The notes under the pieces: model-generated
What the model saw: only the letters and a program-made list of their open reading frames with translations
Told to the model about the DNA's origin: nothing
The model's database searches: none
Translations under genes and position numbers: made by a program
Shown here: piece after piece, positions 26,523 through 35,116 of the stretch
Layout of the letters: each line of letters begins with the position of its first letter
Numbering within the stretch: the first letter of the stretch is position 1
DNA from: Acuticoccus sediminis
GTDB taxonomy: Bacteria > Pseudomonadota > Alphaproteobacteria > Rhizobiales > Amorphaceae
Assembly (NCBI RefSeq): GCF_003258595.1
Contig: NZ_QHHQ01000002.1
Location: forward strand, 372,001-436,000
DNA length: 64,000 nt
Direction: 5' to 3'

Positions 26523-28090
26523 CGAGCCGCCTCGTCCTTCAGGTTATCGGGACGCAGGTCCATGTAGTAGAACGTGTACGGCTGCCACTTCAGCGAGGTG
26601 CGCACGCCGTAGGTCTCCAGCGGCTGGTAGAGGATCGTGCCCGGGGCCTCGTCCTCCCAGATGTCGAGGAGCTGCTTGCCGAGCTTCTGGCGCTCGGGCA
26701 GGTCGACCGTCGTCTCCAGCTTGCGGCCGACCTCGTTGAACTCGCCGGCGACCGAATCCCAGGCGTGCCAGTTGCCCTGCGCACCGCCGTAGGGACCCCA
26801 CGCGATCCACAGCGCGCCGAGCGGGTCCGGGTAGCGGGTGGAGTTCGACCAGTTGCGGATCTGCAGGTCGTCGTTGGGGATGTCGTCGAGGCCCTCGGTG
26901 ACGTTGAGCGTCACGTTGAGGCCGACGGCCTTCCACATCTCGACCAGCACCTGCGCGGCCGGGACGGCGTTGAGGTAGTAGGTCGGGTGCGTGGAGTAGA
27001 CGATCTCCTCGCCGTTGTAGCCGGCCTCGTCGAGCAGCGCGCGGGCGTGCTCGGGATCGTAGACGAGGCCCTCGCGGGTCGCGTCGTACATGTCGCCGTA
27101 GGACGGATACTGGTGGCTGAGCGGCACGACGGCCTTGCCGTCCCACAGGGCGTCGACGAGGAGCTGCCGGTCGATGGCGAGGTTCAGCGCCTGACGCACG
27201 CGCTTGTCGGACAGCACCGGCTGGTCGACGTTGTAGACGAGCACGTGGCTGTTCGCGAGGACGACGCTGCGGGTCTCGACGTCGTCGTACCCGTCGATCT
27301 GGGCGATCTGGTCCGGGGCGACGTTGGTGACGATGTCGAACTCGCCGGAGACGAGACCGGCGATGCGGGCGGCCTGCTCCGGCACCTCGCGGAAGGTGAC
27401 CGTCTCGGCGGTCGGCTGGCCGCCGTAGTAGTCGTCGAAGGCGGTGAGGCGGATGTACTGGTCGGTCTTCGCCTCGTCGAACTTGAACGGGCCGGTGCCG
27501 ACCGGGTAGCGCGGCAGGCCGCCGTTCGCCTCGGCCTTCTCCTGCCAGTCCTTCTTGTTGACGATCCAGGACGCCCAGGAGGCGAGGCGCTGCTCGAGCA
27601 GCGGGTCCGGCGCCTTGGTGACGAAACGCACCGTCAGCGGGTCCACCACCTCGACGTGGTCGAGGACGGCGAAATAGGCGCGGCCCCGCGGAAGCTGCGT
27701 GTCCTCGCCGACGAGACGCTCGGGCGAGAAGGTGAAGGCGACGTCCTCGGCCGTCAGCGGCTCGCCGTTGTGGAAGGTCACGCCCTCGCGCAGCTTCACC
27801 TCGAGGGTGAGGTCGTCGACGCGCGTCCAGCTCTCGGCGAGGCCCGGCATCAGCCTGGAGCCGCTGCCGCCTTCGGCGGAGAGGAAGTCACGGCGAATGA
27901 GGGTGTCGAACACCGAATAGGTGATGCGGGTCCCGACGTTGGAGAGCTCCTTCGCGGGCTCCAGCGTCGGCGGCAGATCCGCGACGCCGACGACGATGTC
28001 GGGGCGATCCTGCGCGGCTGCGGTGCCGGTCAGCGCGAGCGCGGCGAGCCCCGCGGCGATGACGCGCGGCATGGTGAGGACGAAGGGCAC
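26519..28090 (-). CDS. Periplasmic solute-binding protein, SBP_bac_5 (DppA) family
   Basis: A 523-residue secreted binding protein. The signal peptide (RVIAAGLAALALTGTAAAQ) ends near residue 25; family motifs are LKLREGVTFHNGEPLTAEDVAF, GTGPFKF and the C-terminal lobe around VRQALNLAIDR. The GTG at 28090 is preferred because AAAGGAA lies 4-5 bp upstream; the ATG at 28072 is an alternative, but its spacing to that site is poor. It is the first gene of a seven-gene operon with two phosphodiesterases. The substrate may be a phosphodiester rather than a peptide (inference from context). Confidence 0.93.
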   Translation of the reverse strand: MPFVLTMPRVIAAGLAALALTGTAAAQDRPDIVVGVADLPPTLEPAKELSNVGTRITYSVFDTLIRRDFLSAEGGSGSRLMPGLAESWTRVDDLTLEVKLREGVTFHNGEPLTAEDVAFTFSPERLVGEDTQLPRGRAYFAVLDHVEVVDPLTVRFVTKAPDPLLEQRLASWASWIVNKKDWQEKAEANGGLPRYPVGTGPFKFDEAKTDQYIRLTAFDDYYGGQPTAETVTFREVPEQAARIAGLVSGEFDIVTNVAPDQIAQIDGYDDVETRSVVLANSHVLVYNVDQPVLSDKRVRQALNLAIDRQLLVDALWDGKAVVPLSHQYPSYGDMYDATREGLVYDPEHARALLDEAGYNGEEIVYSTHPTYYLNAVPAAQVLVEMWKAVGLNVTLNVTEGLDDIPNDDLQIRNWSNSTRYPDPLGALWIAWGPYGGAQGNWHAWDSVAGEFNEVGRKLETTVDLPERQKLGKQLLDIWEDEAPGTILYQPLETYGVRTSLKWQPYTFYYMDLRPDNLKDEAAR

Positions 28091-28141
28091 GGGATTCCTT
28101 TCCGCGAGTATGCAGATGGCCTCCGCCGCTAGCCCTCCGAG

Positions 28142-28159
28142 GTGACAGTCGGGTGACAG
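28142..28159 (-). promoter_or_regulatory. PHO box (PhoB-type operator) of the Dpp/phosphodiesterase operon
   Basis: Read on the minus strand the site is CTGTCAC-CCGA-CTGTCAC, two identical 7-mers with 4 bp between them. This is the PhoB consensus geometry (CTGTCAT-N4-CTGTCAT). It ends 51 bp upstream of the GTG start of the binding protein, and TAGCGG about 10 bp downstream is a possible -10. It implies induction under phosphate limitation. Confidence 0.75.
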
Positions 28160-28360
28160 AATCCCAGAATTTTTGGAACCGTACTTTGAGTTTTTCTCAC
28201 ACGGCGCGCCGCGCGCCATTGGCTCGGGACTGTGAACCACCTTCGTGACAGACGGATTGCAGCGCCTCCGCCGTAGGCGGTTTGCCGGCGTCTGGCGCGC
28301 GGTGGCGGAGACGTCCGGGGAGATCCCGCGACACAGTGTGGCAACCCGTTCAGATGCCAA

Positions 28361-28370
28361 TTGTATACAG
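28361..28370 (+). promoter_or_regulatory. GntR-type operator or promoter candidate
   Basis: TTGTATACAG contains the 8-bp palindrome TGTATACA, the core of operators used by many GntR/FCD-family repressors. It lies about 105 bp before the acyl-CoA synthetase start. No GntR gene is in the window, and the site could instead be part of an AT-rich -10 region. Confidence 0.35.
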
Positions 28371-28475
28371 GTGCAACAAAGGCGATAACGCAGTCTCTTC
28401 CCGCCAAAGGCGCATCGCGCGCCCAAGCCCCGCTCGAGGCACGCCCCGCGGGGCGCATTCGACAGGTGCTCTACG

Positions 28476-30584
28476 TTGATCCATTCCGCACTCTTCTCGC
28501 CGGCGGCGACGGCTCTTGTCGGAGCCTCGACGGACGTCGGCAAATTCAGCGGAAAACTGTTTCACTACTTCCGTGCGCGCGGGTACGGCGGTGCGCTCTG
28601 GCCGGTCAATCCGAAGTACGAGCGGCTCGACGATCTCGCCTGCTATCCGAGCCTTGCGGATCTCCCCGGCCCGGTGGACCACGTCGGGGTGGCCGTCGCG
28701 CCGCACCGCGTGATCCCCACCCTGGAAGAGGCGATCGCGGCGGGCGCGAAGGCGGCCACCGTGTTCTCCGCGGGCTTCGCCGAGTCCGGCACGGAGGAGG
28801 GGCGCGCACTCCAGGAGCGGCTCTCCGCGTTCTGTCGCGAGACCGGGCTCGCGGTCGTCGGGCCGAACTGCAACGGGATCCTCAACATCCGCGACGGGTT
28901 CGTCCTGTCGGCGACGGCGGCTGTACACAATCCGGCGCTGAAGCCCGGGCCGATCGGCATCGTTTCGCAGAGCGGCGGATTCGGCCAGATCGGCGTGATG
29001 TGGCGCGCGATGGAGATGGGTCTCGGCGTCGGCCTGCAGGTCAGCTGCGGCAACGAAGCGGGGCTGACGGCCAGCGAGATCGCCGGCCTGATGCTCGACG
29101 ACCCGGACATCGGCATCGTCCTGCTGGCGTTGGAGAGCATCCGTGACGGCGCGGGCCTCCTGTCGCTCGGCGAGAAGGCGCGGGCCGCAGGCAAGCCGGT
29201 CGTCGCCGTCAAGCTCGGCCGGTCGAGCCTCGGCGCCAAGGCGGCGAGCTCGCACACGGCGGCCCTCGTCGGCGCCGACGAGGTGCACGACGCGGCGCTC
29301 GCGCAGGCGGGGATCGTTCGCGTCGACACCGCGCAGGAGCTCTGCGACGTGGCGATGCTCTACACCGGCGGCAAGCGGCCGCGGGACAACGGCGTCGCCG
29401 CGGTGTCGCTCTCGGGCGGCAGCCTCGTCGCGGCGGCCGACCACGCCGAGCCGAACGGGCTCGCCTTCCCCGCCTACCAGGAGACGACCCTCGAGGCCCT
29501 GCGCGGGCTGATCCCGGGCTTCATCAACGTCAGCAACCCCACCGACCTCTCGCCGCAGGCGATCGGCAACCGCGAGATCTTCCGCAGCACCCTTCAGACG
29601 CTGGCGGCGGATCCGGGCGTCGGCACCCTCATGCCGATCCTGACGCTCAGCCAGGGGCCGATCGTGGAGACCATCTGCGAGGTGGCGCAGCAGTCGGCGC
29701 AGCTCACGATGGTCGTCTGGGTGGGTGGAACGACGGACGGCAGCGAGGCACCGGCGATGAGCGGGCTCTTCCACGGCGTTCCGGTCTTCCGCGACATCGA
29801 GCCGGCGATGAAGGCGCTCGGCCACCTGCTGGCATCGATGTCCGCGCTCGGCCGGACGGAGGGCGCACCCGAGGCGCCCGCCGGGATCGATCGTGACAGG
29901 GCGCTGCGGATCGCCGGGGCCGGAGGCGAGCTCTCCGCGCGCGAGGCGAAGGAGGTGCTGAAGGCCTACGGCATCGCCACCACGGCGGAGCGTCTCGCGA
30001 CGAGCGAGGCGGAGGCGGTCGCGGCGTTCGAGGCGGTCGGCCGCCCGGTCGTGATGAAGATCGACGCCGAGGGGGTGGCGCACAAGTCCGACATCGGCGG
30101 CGTGGCGCTGGGGCTCGCCAGCGGCGAAGCCGTACGGGACGCCTACCGGACGATGCTGGAGCGCGTCGCGGCGCATGTCGAGCCGTCGGCGATCCGCGGC
30201 GTCACCATCGAGCCGATGGCGCCCAGGGGGTTCGAGGCGCTGCTCGGCTTCTCGGAGGATCCGATCTACGGCCCCGTCGTGGCGCTGGGGGCGGGCGGTA
30301 TCCTCGCCGAATATCTCGGCCGGCCGGTGTTGCGCCTGCCGCCGCTCTCGGAGGCCGCCGCGCGCGAGATGGTCGAGGCGATGCCGGGGCGCAGGGTGCT
30401 GTCCGGCGTCCGCGGCGAGGCGGCCCGTGACGTCGGGGCGCTGGTCGACCTCGTCGTGCGCTTTTCCCACCTCGCCCACGACCTCGCCGGCACGGTGCGG
30501 GAGATGGACGTCAACCCGGTGATCGTCGGCGCCGAGGGCGAGGGTGCCATCGCGGTCGACGCGTTGATGGTGAAGGGCGCATGA
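28476..30584 (+). CDS. NDP-forming acyl-CoA synthetase (acetyl-CoA synthetase ADP-forming type)
   Basis: A 702-residue fused protein. An N-terminal CoA-binding Rossmann domain (ALVGASTDVGKFSG) is followed by a succinyl-CoA-synthetase-like domain with VSQSGGFG and the presumed phospho-histidine region ASSHTAAL, then a C-terminal ATP-grasp domain from about residue 480 (REAKEVLKAYGI, VVMKIDAEGVAHKSD). Such enzymes interconvert acyl-CoA and free acid with ATP/ADP. The reading frame starts with TTG at 28476; no in-frame ATG lies nearby upstream. It overlaps the thiolase-like gene by ATGA. Confidence 0.9.
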   Translation: MIHSALFSPAATALVGASTDVGKFSGKLFHYFRARGYGGALWPVNPKYERLDDLACYPSLADLPGPVDHVGVAVAPHRVIPTLEEAIAAGAKAATVFSAGFAESGTEEGRALQERLSAFCRETGLAVVGPNCNGILNIRDGFVLSATAAVHNPALKPGPIGIVSQSGGFGQIGVMWRAMEMGLGVGLQVSCGNEAGLTASEIAGLMLDDPDIGIVLLALESIRDGAGLLSLGEKARAAGKPVVAVKLGRSSLGAKAASSHTAALVGADEVHDAALAQAGIVRVDTAQELCDVAMLYTGGKRPRDNGVAAVSLSGGSLVAAADHAEPNGLAFPAYQETTLEALRGLIPGFINVSNPTDLSPQAIGNREIFRSTLQTLAADPGVGTLMPILTLSQGPIVETICEVAQQSAQLTMVVWVGGTTDGSEAPAMSGLFHGVPVFRDIEPAMKALGHLLASMSALGRTEGAPEAPAGIDRDRALRIAGAGGELSAREAKEVLKAYGIATTAERLATSEAEAVAAFEAVGRPVVMKIDAEGVAHKSDIGGVALGLASGEAVRDAYRTMLERVAAHVEPSAIRGVTIEPMAPRGFEALLGFSEDPIYGPVVALGAGGILAEYLGRPVLRLPPLSEAAAREMVEAMPGRRVLSGVRGEAARDVGALVDLVVRFSHLAHDLAGTVREMDVNPVIVGAEGEGAIAVDALMVKGA

Positions 30585-31741
30585 GGGACGAGGCCGTCAT
30601 CGTCGGCGTCGGGACCAGCCGGCTCGGCCGCGTTCCCGACACCGGTGCCACCGCCCTGATGGCCGAAGCCGCGCTCGCCGCGCTCGCCGATGCGGGCCTC
30701 GCGATGAGCGACGTCGACGGGCTCGTCACGACGCCGCTGCGGACCGAGGCGCTCAATCCGCCGGCGACGCTGATCGCCAGCGCGCTCGGCATCGCCCCGG
30801 CCTGGCTCGCGACGCTGGACCTCGCCGGCGCCTCCGGCACGGCGATGATCGACCAGGCCGTGCAGGCGGTGGAGAGCGGGCGCTGCAACACGGTGCTGTG
30901 CGTCACCGGGCAGAACCTCCTGTCGTTCCAGTCGAGCGGCTCGACGATCGGCACGATCGCGCGCTCCGGCGTCGCGCACCCGGAGTTCGAGGCGCCGCTC
31001 GGGCCGCTGATCCCCTCGCTCTACGCCCTCGCCGCGAGCGAGCACATCGCCCGCTACGGCACCACCGAGGCGCAGATGGCGGAGGTCGCCGTCGCGATCC
31101 GCGCCCACGCGGCGGGCAACCCCGCGGCCCACAAGCAGCGCGCGATCACGGTCGAGGACGTCCTGTCGTCGGCGCCGGTGTCGACCCCGCTGAAGCGCCT
31201 CGACTGCTCGCTCATCTCCGACGGCGCGGCGGCGGTGATCGTCACGACACGCGCGCGGGCGGCCGAGATCGCGCGTGTGGTGCGGGTCGCCGGATCCGGC
31301 TACGGCCAGCGCCACGGCCATGTCGGCGAGGCGGAGACCTTGACGGCGACGGGCGCCGTCGAGTCCGGTCGCCGGGCGTTCGCCGCCGCGGGCATCGGTC
31401 CGAAGGACATCGACGTCGCCGAGCTCTACGACTGCTTCACCATCACGGTGATCCTCGAACTGGAGGATCTCGGCTTCTGCGAGAAGGGGGAGGGCGGTGC
31501 GTTCGTGGAAGGCGGGCGGATCGGCCCCGGCGGCGCGCTCCCGGTGACGACGCACGGCGGCCTTCTGTCGGCCTGCCACTGCGGTGTCGGCGGCGGCCTG
31601 CTGCATCTCGTGGAAGGTGTCACGCAGCTCCGCGGCGAGGCGGGCGTGCGTCAGGTGGACGGGGCGAGGACCGCGCTCGTCCACGGCAACGGCGGCATCC
31701 TCGGTGTCCATTGCACTCTGATCCTGGAGGGCGCGGCATGA
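30581..31741 (+). CDS. SCP2-type thiolase-like protein (possible retro-aldolase)
   Basis: A 386-residue thiolase-fold protein of the lipid-transfer/SCP-x group. Recognisable parts are VGVGTSRLGRVPDTG, LDLAGASGTAMID where thiolases carry the nucleophilic Cys, SDGAAAVIV, ELYDCFTI and HGGLLSACHCG. The first catalytic cysteine is replaced. Ltp2-type proteins of this family that lack it are aldolases working with a DUF35 partner, and a DUF35 gene follows directly. Thiolase activity is therefore doubtful. Confidence 0.82.
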   Translation: MRDEAVIVGVGTSRLGRVPDTGATALMAEAALAALADAGLAMSDVDGLVTTPLRTEALNPPATLIASALGIAPAWLATLDLAGASGTAMIDQAVQAVESGRCNTVLCVTGQNLLSFQSSGSTIGTIARSGVAHPEFEAPLGPLIPSLYALAASEHIARYGTTEAQMAEVAVAIRAHAAGNPAAHKQRAITVEDVLSSAPVSTPLKRLDCSLISDGAAAVIVTTRARAAEIARVVRVAGSGYGQRHGHVGEAETLTATGAVESGRRAFAAAGIGPKDIDVAELYDCFTITVILELEDLGFCEKGEGGAFVEGGRIGPGGALPVTTHGGLLSACHCGVGGGLLHLVEGVTQLRGEAGVRQVDGARTALVHGNGGILGVHCTLILEGAA

Positions 31742-32151
31742 GCGCCGACTGGCCCGCCGCCGAGGAGCGGCTTCGCGCCCGCGATCCCCTGAGCCGCCCA
31801 TTCTGGGCCGGGCTGGAGGAGGGGCGCTTCCTGGTGCCCGTCTGCCGCGCCTGCGAGCGGCCGCACTTCTACCCGCGGCCCCTCTGCCCGCACTGCGGCA
31901 GCCGCGAGATCGCCTTCGAGGCGACGTCGCCGGACGGCGTCGTGATCTCGGCGACGACGCTCTCCCGCGCGCCCGAGCCGCAGTGGGAGGGGGAGGTTCC
32001 CTATACCCTCGCGGTCGTGCGTCTCGACGCCGGCATCTCGCTGATGGCCCGCGCGCCGAACGATACGAAGCCCGGCGATCGGGTGCGGATCGCCGGCGAG
32101 CCGATCGCCGCGCCGCCGTTCCTGCGCCTCGTCGCGATCCGCGAGGACTAG
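31738..32151 (+). CDS. DUF35 Zn-ribbon/OB-fold protein
   Basis: A 137-residue small protein with a rubredoxin-like zinc ribbon (CRACERPHFYPRPLCPHCG, four cysteines) followed by an OB fold (VISATTLSRA...YTLAVVRLDAG). These proteins are partners of SCP2-type thiolase-like enzymes and acyl-CoA-binding complexes. It overlaps the upstream gene by ATGA, so a complex with that product is likely. Confidence 0.9.
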   Translation: MSADWPAAEERLRARDPLSRPFWAGLEEGRFLVPVCRACERPHFYPRPLCPHCGSREIAFEATSPDGVVISATTLSRAPEPQWEGEVPYTLAVVRLDAGISLMARAPNDTKPGDRVRIAGEPIAAPPFLRLVAIRED

Positions 32152-32331
32152 GGACACGGCCGGCGCGTGGCCGCCGCGATCCGTCGGGGCGGTCGCGGAC
32201 GGCCGTGCCGCTGGCGCTTCGCCGGACGAGATGGCATCAAGCGGGATGGATCCACATTCGTTCGACCGCGCCTCGCGGGCGGGACCCCTTCGGGCCCGTC
32301 CGCCGGCGCGGCGCTCTGGCAGACGAGCACG

Positions 32332-32967
32332 ATGGCCCACGACCACGTGACCGCAAACCGACTCATCGCGGCCGCCGAACGGGTCATCTGCCGGGCGCGG
32401 GTGTTCGGGGACGTCACCGTCCGGCGGATCGCGGCGGAGGCGGAGGTGAACCCGTCCGCCATCGCCTACCACTTCGGCTCACTGGAGAAGCTGACGGCGG
32501 CGGTCGGCGCGCGGATCTACCGGCGGCTCAACGCCGAGCGGGTGGACGAGCTGCAGCGGGCCGTAGACCGGGCACGGCCCCAGCCGCCGGGCATCGACGG
32601 CCTCGTCGCGGCGCTGGTCGGCCCGTCGATCAGGTGGAGCCTCGATCCCGCCAGCGCCTATCCGGTCCTGACCTACATGAACCGCCTCGCGCTGATGGCC
32701 GACACGCCCGACTCCTACCGCGAGATGATCGAGAACGTGGAGCACCACCGCATCTTCATCCGCTACCTGCGCGAGGCCGCGCCCTGGTTCGACGAGGTGG
32801 AGATCGGCTGGCGGCTCAACGCGGCGCTCGGCGTCAGGACCCAGGTGATCCGCAGCCGCAGGCGCACCGCCGCGCTGACCGGCGGCGCCATCGATCTCGA
32901 CGACGCGGACACCGTGGTGAGGCACCTCGTCTCGGTGATCGCGCCGATGTTCGGGCCGCCGCGCTGA
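32332..32967 (+). CDS. TetR-family transcriptional regulator
   Basis: A 211-residue regulator. The N-terminal HTH (VTVRRIAAEAEVNPSAIAYHFGSLEKL) is typical, and the C-terminal ligand domain is helical and undefined. The ATG at 32332 gives the usual family length. The frame stays open back to 32167, but that part has poor coding character. It lies 180 bp after the acyl-CoA cluster in the same direction and is probably its regulator. The ligand is unknown. Confidence 0.85.
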   Translation: MAHDHVTANRLIAAAERVICRARVFGDVTVRRIAAEAEVNPSAIAYHFGSLEKLTAAVGARIYRRLNAERVDELQRAVDRARPQPPGIDGLVAALVGPSIRWSLDPASAYPVLTYMNRLALMADTPDSYREMIENVEHHRIFIRYLREAAPWFDEVEIGWRLNAALGVRTQVIRSRRRTAALTGGAIDLDDADTVVRHLVSVIAPMFGPPR

Positions 32968-33023
32968 CCGGGCCGGGCGGCTCCCGGGCCATGCCGGGCG
33001 CGAATTGAAACAGCGTTCGGGAA

Positions 33024-33041
33024 CCGTCACGCAGGCGTAAC
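33024..33041 (+). promoter_or_regulatory. PHO-box-like repeat before the Ugp-like operon
   Basis: CCGTCAC-GCAG-GCGTAAC fits the 7-4-7 geometry of PhoB sites with several mismatches from CTGTCAT. CATAGG about 9 bp downstream could be the -10. It ends 47 bp before the first gene, the same position as the better PHO box of the Dpp-type operon. Confidence 0.5.
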
Positions 33042-33088
33042 ACGGCGGCCATAGGCCTTGCCCTGCGATAGCGGATCAAGGTTGGGCC

Positions 33089-34228
33089 ATGGCAGAGATC
33101 GCCCTCGCCGGCGTGCATAAATCCTACGGCAAGGCCCATGCGGTGCGGGGCGTCGATCTCGTCATCGGGACCGGCGAGTTCCTCGTCATCCTCGGCCCGT
33201 CGGGTTGCGGAAAGTCGACGCTCCTCAGGATGATCGCCGGTCTCGAGGACATCACCGCCGGCACCGTCGCCATCGACGGGACGGTGGTGAACGACACGGA
33301 CCCTGGCCGGCGCGGCTGCGCGATGGTGTTCCAGAACTACGCGCTCTATCCGCACATGAGCGTCGCGGCGAACCTCGGCTACGCCCTCAAGGTGGCCGGA
33401 GTGCCGCGGCGCGAACGGCGGGAGCGCGTCGTTGCGATTGCCCGCATGCTGGAGCTCGAGGCGCTGCTGGAGCGGCGGCCCGGGCAGCTTTCCGGCGGCC
33501 AGCGCCAGCGCGTCGCCATGGGGCGGGCGATGATCCGCTCGCCGAAGGTCTTCCTGTTCGACGAGCCGCTGTCGAACCTCGACGCCAAGCTGCGCGTGGC
33601 GATGCGGCTCGAGATCAAGCGCCTCCACCGCGAGTTGAAGACCACCTCCATCTTCGTCACCCACGACCAGCTCGAGGCGATGACGATGGCCGATCGGCTG
33701 GTCGTCATGAACGGCGGGCGGATCGAGCAGATCGGCACGCCGCAGGACATCTACCGCCGCCCGGCAACGCACTTCGTGGCGGGCTTCATCGGCACGCCGG
33801 CGATGAACATGCTCCCCGCCGTGATCGGCGCGGACGGCCGGGCGATCGTCGGCGAGGGCTGGTGCCCGGCGCCCGACGCCGCCTGGGACCTGCCGGACGG
33901 GAGCGAGATCACGCTCGGCGTGCGCCCGGCCGATCTGACCGCCGTTCCGCCCCGTCCCGGCGCGCCGGTGTTCGAGGCGGACGTCGTCGAGGACGTCGGC
34001 ACCGAGCTCCATGTCCACGCGCGCGCGGCGGGAGCGGACGTCACGCTGTCGGTCCCCACGATGGCGGCGCTGCCGGACCGGCGCTTCGCCGTCACCTTCG
34101 CGCCGGAGGCCGCGCACGCCTTCGACATGCGGACCGGGGCGCGTGCCGCGCCGCGTCCGCGCCCCGCCCGTCACGACATCAAGGATGGATCGGCCCCATG
34201 GCCCAAGAAACGACTTTCGTACATCTGA
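33089..34228 (+). CDS. ABC transporter ATPase, UgpC/MalK type
   Basis: A 379-residue ATPase of the carbohydrate/glycerol-3-phosphate class (CUT1). Walker [11 protein letters not shown]-loop [10 protein letters not shown], signature SGGQRQR, Walker [13 protein letters not shown] and VTHDQLEA are followed by a regulatory TOBE-like C-terminal domain ([10 protein letters not shown]). The last 10 codons overlap the next gene by 31 bp in another frame, so the C-terminal tail is unusual. It is the first gene of a five-gene importer operon. Confidence 0.93.
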   Translation: MAEIALAGVHKSYGKAHAVRGVDLVIGTGEFLVILGPSGCGKSTLLRMIAGLEDITAGTVAIDGTVVNDTDPGRRGCAMVFQNYALYPHMSVAANLGYALKVAGVPRRERRERVVAIARMLELEALLERRPGQLSGGQRQRVAMGRAMIRSPKVFLFDEPLSNLDAKLRVAMRLEIKRLHRELKTTSIFVTHDQLEAMTMADRLVVMNGGRIEQIGTPQDIYRRPATHFVAGFIGTPAMNMLPAVIGADGRAIVGEGWCPAPDAAWDLPDGSEITLGVRPADLTAVPPRPGAPVFEADVVEDVGTELHVHARAAGADVTLSVPTMAALPDRRFAVTFAPEAAHAFDMRTGARAAPRPRPARHDIKDGSAPWPKKRLSYI

Positions 34229-35061
34229 CCGACCTGCACATCGGCCGGAGCGACGATCCGCACCTTCACTCCGACACCACCGCGACGCTGCAGGCCGTGC
34301 TGGCCGAGCTGAAGCGGATCACTCCGGCGCCGGACTTCATCGTCGCGAGCGGCGATCTCACCAACGCCGGCGACGCGGAGAGCTACCGGGCGCTGAAGGC
34401 GATGCTGGAGCCGCTCGGCCTTCCCATCGTCTACGCCATCGGCAACCACGACACCCGCGAGGGCTTCTACGAGGGGATGCTCGGCCGCACCGAGGATCTC
34501 GCCGCGAGCTACGATCATGACCAGGTGCTCGCCGGCGTCCATGTCATCACGCTGGATTCGACCGTGCCGGGCGCCATCGGCGGCGCGCTGGAGCCGGCGC
34601 AGTTCGCCTGGCTGGAGGGGCGTCTCGCCGATCATCCGGTGCTGCCGAAGCTCATCGTCGTGCACCATGCGCCGATGCTCGGCGACGCGCCGGACGACAC
34701 GCCATGGCGCGCCATCCGCTTCGAGGACAGCCAGCGCCTCGCCGGGATGCTGAAGGGCCACGATATCAAGGGCATTATCTCCGGCCACATCCACCACGAC
34801 CGCTTCTCGGTCTGGCACGGGATCCCCATCGTCGTCGGCCTCGGCCAGCATGCGGCGACCGACATCCTCGCCACCGACGAGCTGCGGATGGTTCGCGGCG
34901 CCTCCTTCGGGATCGGCACGATCCGCCCGTCCGGCCTCACCATGGCGCTGGTGCCGATGCCGTCCGACCGCGCGCTCCTCAACGTCTATCCGTTCGCGAT
35001 GCTGCGCGAGCGGGCAATGGCCAACGACGCGGCGCTCGTCAGCGCCGGCGCCGCCGAATAG
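34198..35061 (+). CDS. Metallophosphodiesterase (GpdQ/CpdA-like)
   Basis: A 287-residue calcineurin-like phosphoesterase. The dinuclear metal motifs are all present: HLTDLHIG (D-x-H), GDLTN, GNHD, VVHHAP and SGHIHHD. Class III cyclic-nucleotide phosphodiesterases and the glycerophosphodiesterase GpdQ share this pattern. Its place between the ATPase and binding-protein genes of a Ugp-like importer favours glycerophosphodiester hydrolysis. No signal peptide is seen, so it is cytoplasmic. Confidence 0.88.
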   Translation: MAQETTFVHLTDLHIGRSDDPHLHSDTTATLQAVLAELKRITPAPDFIVASGDLTNAGDAESYRALKAMLEPLGLPIVYAIGNHDTREGFYEGMLGRTEDLAASYDHDQVLAGVHVITLDSTVPGAIGGALEPAQFAWLEGRLADHPVLPKLIVVHHAPMLGDAPDDTPWRAIRFEDSQRLAGMLKGHDIKGIISGHIHHDRFSVWHGIPIVVGLGQHAATDILATDELRMVRGASFGIGTIRPSGLTMALVPMPSDRALLNVYPFAMLRERAMANDAALVSAGAAE

Positions 35062-35116
35062 ACGCCCCGCCCACGGCGCCACGAACCGCGACCCACACCC
35101 GACAGAGGTCCCCCAG

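Larger units (their letters stand above)
28091..28475. other. Divergent intergenic region with PHO-box-like repeat
   Basis: No gene is seen in these 385 bp between the minus-strand importer operon and the plus-strand acyl-CoA synthetase. It contains the PHO-box-like repeat at 28142-28159, a further GTGACAG word at 28245-28251, AT-rich DNA around 28165-28195 and the TTGTATACAG palindrome-like site at 28361-28370. Confidence 0.6.

Noticed and set aside
28245..28251. Additional GTGACAG word upstream of the PHO box
   Set aside because: No second half at the required 11-bp period; kept only as a note within the intergenic region.
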